Assembly: GCA_008016945.1 (NCBI GenBank)
Contig: SSGN01000173.1
Location: 1-26,079 of the forward strand
From: Flavobacteriales bacterium
Lineage (GTDB): Bacteria; Bacteroidota; Bacteroidia; Flavobacteriales; PHOS-HE28
Direction of reading: 5' to 3'
Length of the DNA: 26,079 nt
Positions 22,332 through 26,079 of the stretch are shown one piece after another. The notes beneath the pieces were generated by a model. That model ran no database searches. It was not told where the DNA came from and saw only the letters and a list, made by a program, of their open reading frames with translations. The position numbers and the translations under genes are program-made. The first letter of the stretch is position 1. Every line of letters begins with the position of its first letter.

Positions 22332-23012
22332 TCAGGGTAGTCCACACCAGTACTCAGCCTTATCGGGATCCAGCCTGTTGAAAAGGGGGAGTTCCATGCC
22401 AGGGTTCACCAGCAGCAGGTCGTGATCATCGAGCGGGGTCAAGAAGGTGGTTCCCTCCGCGGTCAGTTCGATGTTCAGATGCTGATCGCTGACCCGGTCG
22501 ACCCGTGGTTTCGCAAGGCCTTCACGCAGGAGCCCTCCCTCCCCCGCTCCGGTACGTTTGGTGAATGCGCGGATATCCATGTACCCACGCAACAGATGTT
22601 GACGGAGCAGGTCGGCACGTTTGGCGCGCCAGCTATCGCGTCCGGCGTTCACCCGCATCTCCTCCATGGCCGCGAACTGTGCCTTGGTGGGCTCCGCGTA
22701 GGTCTCTTTGAAATGAGCGTTCGGGGCCGGGTCGTTCTTCAATTCCAGGAAAAGTGGTGCGCTCTTCCCGGGCCGTACCAATACCAGTTCCTTGTCCGGA
22801 ATGTAGAGCAGGAACTTCTCGCCGGCCTCCGTAGGAACATATCCATGGTACCGCTGGAACTCGCTCCACTCCTCGCGTTTACGCACCAACCCGCAACGGA
22901 CCAATGGCCCGAGCGAGGCGAAACGCCCCAGGAAATCACCCAGCTCCTCATACCCTTGTTCCCGCGACCGCTGAATGCGGTTCCATCGGGCTTCGAACAC
23001 CAATGCGGACAT
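22332..23012 (-). CDS. Unknown cytoplasmic protein
   Basis: This 226-residue protein has no membrane or signal segment and no family I recognise. The N-terminal half reads FEARWNRIQRSREQGYEELGDFLGRFASLGPLVRCGLVRKREEWSEFQRYHGYVPTEAGEKFLLYIP, a helix then winged-helix-like text with strands. A mid part KAQFAAMEEMRVNAGRDSWRAKRADLLRQHLLRGYMDIRAF is followed by a second strand-rich part (GTTFLTPLDDHDLLLVNPGMELPLF) similar in outline to the first (EKFLLYIPDKELVLVRPGKSAPLF). The protein may therefore be two copies of one domain. The start at 23012 is the only sensible ATG. It converges with the zinc-ribbon gene. Confidence 0.65.
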   Translation of the reverse strand: MSALVFEARWNRIQRSREQGYEELGDFLGRFASLGPLVRCGLVRKREEWSEFQRYHGYVPTEAGEKFLLYIPDKELVLVRPGKSAPLFLELKNDPAPNAHFKETYAEPTKAQFAAMEEMRVNAGRDSWRAKRADLLRQHLLRGYMDIRAFTKRTGAGEGGLLREGLAKPRVDRVSDQHLNIELTAEGTTFLTPLDDHDLLLVNPGMELPLFNRLDPDKAEYWCGLP

Positions 23013-23204
23013 GGTGCCAAGGTCAGATGGGAACCGGGATCCTGTGGCGGCTCGGGGGTGGGGTTACCAACAACGGGATGTTCCGCAGTGGCGCACTTCG
23101 CTCGGAATCCGTTGTCCAGCAAGGGTTCCACGCCGTGCCCACCCGCCAGTGGCAGCGGGTCCAAACTATCAACACCTCCGCTGTTGGATCAGGCCCGGAC
23201 CAGC

Positions 23205-24074
23205 TCAGGGGACCAAGACCCGACGCACCATGTGTTGGTGGCCCCGGCGCGCCTGAATGACGTAGAGCTGCCCCTCGGCCACGGATATGGACCAGTTCGC
23301 CATGGCGGTTGGGCCGAAGTGCCGGGAGGCGACAAGCGAGCCGGTGGTTGTGAACACCGCGACCTCGATGGGCTCCGGACCTCCGCTACGGATCAACAGG
23401 CCGATCCTGCCCGCGTCGGCCATGGGCAACAAGATCAGTGACGGCTGCTCATCGATCCCGTCAATGGACGTGGTGACCACACAATTCACTGGATCCAACC
23501 GGTTGGGCAAGCCAGGGGTGGCACACCCGATCACGAAGTCGGCATCGTTGTTGTCCGTATCCATGCCATCAGGCCATCTGCTCAGGCTCACACCATCGTC
23601 CACGTTCGAATCCTCTGCGGTGGTTCCACTGCCTTCGGTATAGCCGGGCACCGCCCCTCCGTAGCTCAGCATGTCCCAGACGGTCCCATCCACGTTGGAC
23701 CTCAGTGCTATGGCGTCGGGCGATCCGTTCTGGATCAGGTTGGTGGCAGGTATCGCCACATGATCACAATTCAGGGTGAGGCCTTCGTTGGCACAGATCA
23801 CGAAATAGTCGTTGGGAGCCAAAGGGGGCCATGCCGGGTTTTGAATGGTCAGATACTCCACCGCTCCGCCCGCATTGCCATTGATCAGGACCACTTGTAG
23901 GTACTGGAGTGGGAAGGGTGATGTTCCCACGTTCTTGATCTCCAGGAATTCGGCATTGTCCGTACCGACCTGATCCATGTCCACCTCGTTGATCACAACC
24001 TGGGCCTGGAGCGCGAACGACAGGTGGAGGATCGAGCCAGCGAGCAGGACTTGGCGGGCAGCACGCGTCTTCAT
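23205..24074 (-). CDS. Secreted lamin-tail-domain protein with T9SS-like end
   Basis: This 289-residue protein has a signal peptide (MKTRAARQVLLAGSILHLSFALQAQ) and a lamin-tail (LTD) domain at about residues 26-160: VVINEVDMDQVGTDNAEFLEIKNVGTSPFPL, LVVLINGN-type strands, PPLAPNDYFVICANE, SPDAIALRSNVDGTVWDMLSYGGAVPGYTEG and VSLSRWPDGMDTDNNDADFVIGCATPGLPN. This is the standard surface-protein LTD form. The last 80 residues (EVAVFTTTGSLVASRHFGP, GQLYVIQARRGHQHMVRRVLV) look like a short T9SS sorting domain. ATG 24074 gives the cleaner signal; ATG 24086 (MILAMK) is possible. It probably is exported to the cell surface; the function is unknown. Confidence 0.85.
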   Translation of the reverse strand: MKTRAARQVLLAGSILHLSFALQAQVVINEVDMDQVGTDNAEFLEIKNVGTSPFPLQYLQVVLINGNAGGAVEYLTIQNPAWPPLAPNDYFVICANEGLTLNCDHVAIPATNLIQNGSPDAIALRSNVDGTVWDMLSYGGAVPGYTEGSGTTAEDSNVDDGVSLSRWPDGMDTDNNDADFVIGCATPGLPNRLDPVNCVVTTSIDGIDEQPSLILLPMADAGRIGLLIRSGGPEPIEVAVFTTTGSLVASRHFGPTAMANWSISVAEGQLYVIQARRGHQHMVRRVLVP

Positions 24075-24102
24075 GGCAAGGATCATTAAGGGATCATGAA
24101 GT

Positions 24103-24110
24103 TATCTTTC
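24103..24110 (+). promoter_or_regulatory. Possible -7 box for the T9SS protein at 24178
   Basis: TATCTTTC is one mismatch from TAnnTTTG and lies 67 nt before the ATG at 24178. No good -33 element is visible. Confidence 0.3.
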
Positions 24111-24177
24111 TTCCGGAGAATCATGCCTCCGGGATGTATGATCTTGCGCCACTGAACAGGGCCATAACCATCAGACC

Positions 24178-25497
24178 ATGGGAACAACGACGTACCAGAA
24201 GTGCCGTGCATCGGTGGCGGTTACGCTCCCTGTGTCCTGTTCGTGCTGGTGGTGGATCCTGTGCATGTGCGGCCTCGTTCCACCGACGCACGGCCAGGTC
24301 AACATCACCACAGGGTCCTATTTCCAGGGTTTCGGCACCACGGACATCACCTCCTGGACCAATAACGTCACCTTTCCGGGCTGGTACCGCTCCTCCGGCA
24401 CCTTCGCAGGCCACGAGAACATCACCAGCGCCTTGCCGTCGAACACCGGAGGGTTCTACACCTACGAGTGCAATGGCAACAACGACCAAAAGATCGGTTC
24501 GCGGGCCAGCATCAGTGCATCGAACATCCGGTACGGCGTGGTGTTCCGTAACCAAACGGGGTTTCCGATACGGAGCATCAGGGTAAGCTACACGGGCTAC
24601 CAGCTTTCCCTGGCGCAGAACGGAGGTGCGCCGAACACCATCTCCTTCGATCTCGTGACCTCGAACAGCGTTCCCAGCATCACGGCCAGTGCCACCGGTT
24701 CGGTGAGCGCGTTGAACTTCAGTCCGCTGATGAGCAGTCCCTCGGGTGGCTCCAGTCAACTGCAGAGCTACCCCTGCACCCATTCGACCGCGATCACGGC
24801 GTGTTTCGCACTGGCCACGCCCTTGGCCGTGAACAGCTACATCCTCCTGCGGTGGACCGACATCGACGACACCAACAACGACCACCACATGGCCATCGAT
24901 GATGTGCAGGTCGACTTCGACATCACCGGCACGGGGTGCTCCCTGCTCCTGCCGATCACGTTGCTTGGTTTCGATGCGGTTCCGGAGGGCGATCGGGTGA
25001 ACCTGGAATGGGCGACCGCGATGGAGAAGGACAACGCGCGTTTCGTCGTGTACCGGGGGTCGACCCCGTTCGCGCTGGCACCGATCGTCCAGCGCCCTGG
25101 CGCCGGGGACTCGTACCAGGTACGGCGCTACTACGATGAGGACCTCGCCCCCCTACCGGGCCTTTCCTACTACCGCCTGCAACAGGTGGATCATGATGGC
25201 GGTTCAACCTGGTCGGATGTGGTGGTGGTGCAGCGCGGTGCTTCACCGGACGAGCCACATCCCTACCCGAACCCGTCCAGCGATGGCCGGTATACGCTGA
25301 TGTCCGATCCGGAAGAGGCGGTGGAACTGGAGGTGTTCGATGGTCGTGGGCGTCGGATACGGCACTACGCCGGATCCGGTGGCGGGATCGGGATCGACCT
25401 TTCGGATCAACCTGCGGGGGTATACCTGCTGCGCTACACCGCCGGAGCCGACCGCAGCCATTCGGTGCGCTTGGTGAAGGCGGACGGTGGAATGTGA
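24178..25497 (+). CDS. Secreted protein with T9SS type A sorting domain
   Basis: This 439-residue protein begins with a signal peptide with several Cys and Trp residues (SCSCWWWILCMCG), cleaved at about THGQ. A beta-rich domain of about 230 residues follows (GSYFQGFGTTDITSWTNNVTFPGWY, FYTYECNGNNDQKIGS, GVVFRNQTGFPIRSI, LLRWTDIDDTNNDHHMAIDDVQVDF). This resembles the secreted extracellular domains found in many Flavobacteriales surface proteins. A linker LPITLLGFDAVPEGDRVNLEWATAMEKDNARFVVYRG is the usual pre-sorting FN3-like domain. The C-terminal type A sorting domain is PYPNPSSDGRYTLM, EVFDGRGRRIRHY, LSDQPAGVYLLRYT, RLVKA. It is divergent from the LTD gene. The biological role is unknown. Confidence 0.88.
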   Translation: MGTTTYQKCRASVAVTLPVSCSCWWWILCMCGLVPPTHGQVNITTGSYFQGFGTTDITSWTNNVTFPGWYRSSGTFAGHENITSALPSNTGGFYTYECNGNNDQKIGSRASISASNIRYGVVFRNQTGFPIRSIRVSYTGYQLSLAQNGGAPNTISFDLVTSNSVPSITASATGSVSALNFSPLMSSPSGGSSQLQSYPCTHSTAITACFALATPLAVNSYILLRWTDIDDTNNDHHMAIDDVQVDFDITGTGCSLLLPITLLGFDAVPEGDRVNLEWATAMEKDNARFVVYRGSTPFALAPIVQRPGAGDSYQVRRYYDEDLAPLPGLSYYRLQQVDHDGGSTWSDVVVVQRGASPDEPHPYPNPSSDGRYTLMSDPEEAVELEVFDGRGRRIRHYAGSGGGIGIDLSDQPAGVYLLRYTAGADRSHSVRLVKADGGM

Positions 25498-25756
25498 CCC
25501 ACGTCCGACCGTATGGACTAGGAACCACGCCGAACAACCCGTTACGCTCTGCGCCATAGCGTGTACGCCGGTAACGCCGCGCAGGAACACCGTGCAGGTC
25601 CACGACCAAGTAACCCGGTGGGATGTTCGGCGCACGGATACATGTGCTGGAACATGCCCCCTCTGACGGCAACCACGGGGAAAGCGTTCCCTGCGACCGA
25701 TGGTGCCAGTCGGGTGGAAGGAACACCGGCCCCTGCGCAAGTAGATGGTTGGCGGA
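25498..25756. other. Intergenic stretch without recognisable gene
   Basis: These 259 bp lie between the convergent T9SS-protein gene and the E1 beta gene. Short frames are present on both strands, but none gives a protein pattern I recognise. A weak dyad (CGTTAC at about 25540 and GTAACG at about 25571, with inner ACGCT/AGCGT) could be a hairpin. No T tract was seen. Confidence 0.5.
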
Positions 25757-26079
25757 TCAATACCCCACCAGCTTCTCCACCGCCGCCTTCAACCTCCCTT
25801 TCGGCAGGAAGCCTTGCTCCAACGGGATGGCGAAGGGCACCGGGGTGTCCCAGCTGTCCACGCGCATGATCGGTGCGTCGAGGTGCTCGAAGGCATGCTC
25901 CGCGATCAGTGCGGCCAGTTCGTCACCGAAGACTGAGGTGTGCGTGTCTTCGAGTAGGAACTGAATATTACCGGTATTCTTCACGCTGGCGAGGATCGTG
26001 TCCACATCCAGCGGAACCAAGGTGCGAAGATCGACGGCTTCCGCACTGATCCCCATCTCGTCAACAAGTACAGTTACCC
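25757..26079 (-). CDS. 2-oxoacid dehydrogenase E1 beta subunit, C-terminal part
   Basis: The frame is open to the right edge, so this is the C-terminal part only (107 codons visible after the two leftover bases at the edge, including the stop). The visible text MGISAEAVDLRTLVPLDVDTILASVKNTG is the typical transketolase C-domain start, and FGDELAALIAEHAFEHLDAPIMRVDSWDTPVPFAIPLEQGFLP is characteristic of pyruvate or branched-chain 2-oxoacid dehydrogenase E1 beta subunits. These bind thiamine diphosphate together with E1 alpha in large complexes. Which of the substrates applies cannot be decided from the fragment. Bacteroidota sometimes carry E1 alpha and beta as one fused chain, which cannot be judged here. 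Confidence 0.88.
   Translation of the reverse strand, partial: VTVLVDEMGISAEAVDLRTLVPLDVDTILASVKNTGNIQFLLEDTHTSVFGDELAALIAEHAFEHLDAPIMRVDSWDTPVPFAIPLEQGFLPKGRLKAAVEKLVGY

Noticed and set aside
1..26079. Phage, integrase, transposase, CRISPR, toxin-antitoxin or restriction genes
   Set aside because: None of the visible proteins carries the motifs of these systems, and gene style is even across the window.

Overview
The window looks like chromosomal DNA of a GC-rich member of the Bacteroidota, most likely Flavobacteriales. The evidence is: three secreted proteins with type IX secretion-style C-terminal sorting domains, a BshA bacillithiol-pathway glycosyltransferase, DUF5103 and DUF349 proteins, a long-form (ALDH4-like) PruA, no obvious Shine-Dalgarno sequences, and Bacteroidota-type -7 boxes (TAnnTTTG and close variants). 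Gene order and base composition are those of ordinary core genome. I see no phage, transposase, CRISPR array, rRNA or tRNA gene.

Layout. Bases 1-410 carry a direct repeat (two long copies and one short copy, period about 176-177), each long copy ending in a terminator-like hairpin. A CaiB/BaiF CoA-transferase follows (436-1500, +). On the minus strand come a two-helix membrane protein and bshA, overlapping by 4 nt, and then a membrane-anchored 2Fe-2S ferredoxin that matches only the N-terminal domain of NqrF. Divergent from it is a DUF5103 lipoprotein, then a small unknown protein and a J-domain/KTSC protein. A secreted beta-propeller (minus) faces apaG and a small exported protein. Next is a bicarbonate module, a SulP transporter plus a beta-carbonic anhydrase, and then pruA, preceded by a perfect TGTGA-N6-TCACA palindrome and followed by a large inverted repeat.

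From 12.5 to 18.5 kb all genes are on the plus strand: a membrane SpoIIE/PP2C-type phosphatase, a DUF349 coiled-coil protein, a DUF6265 protein coupled to a CotH-like protein, and mscL with a strong hairpin behind it. From 18.6 to 21.6 kb the minus strand has a FecCD/FecE-type importer (permease and ATPase) and a GNAT protein. Divergent from the latter is a SUI1/YciH factor, then a small zinc-ribbon protein, an unknown minus-strand protein, two secreted T9SS-type proteins (one lamin-tail domain), and finally the C-terminal part of a 2-oxoacid dehydrogenase E1 beta subunit that runs off the right edge.

Functional links: SulP and carbonic anhydrase probably act together in inorganic carbon supply. 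BshA starts bacillithiol synthesis. PruA completes proline catabolism and may be under a CRP/FNR-type activator. The most unusual signals are non-coding: the terminator-bearing tandem repeat at the left edge, the near-perfect 25-bp inverted repeat after pruA, the palindromic operator before pruA, and a recurring -7-like box placed 4-6 nt before many start codons, which suggests leaderless mRNAs. I did not find a clearly new multi-gene system.
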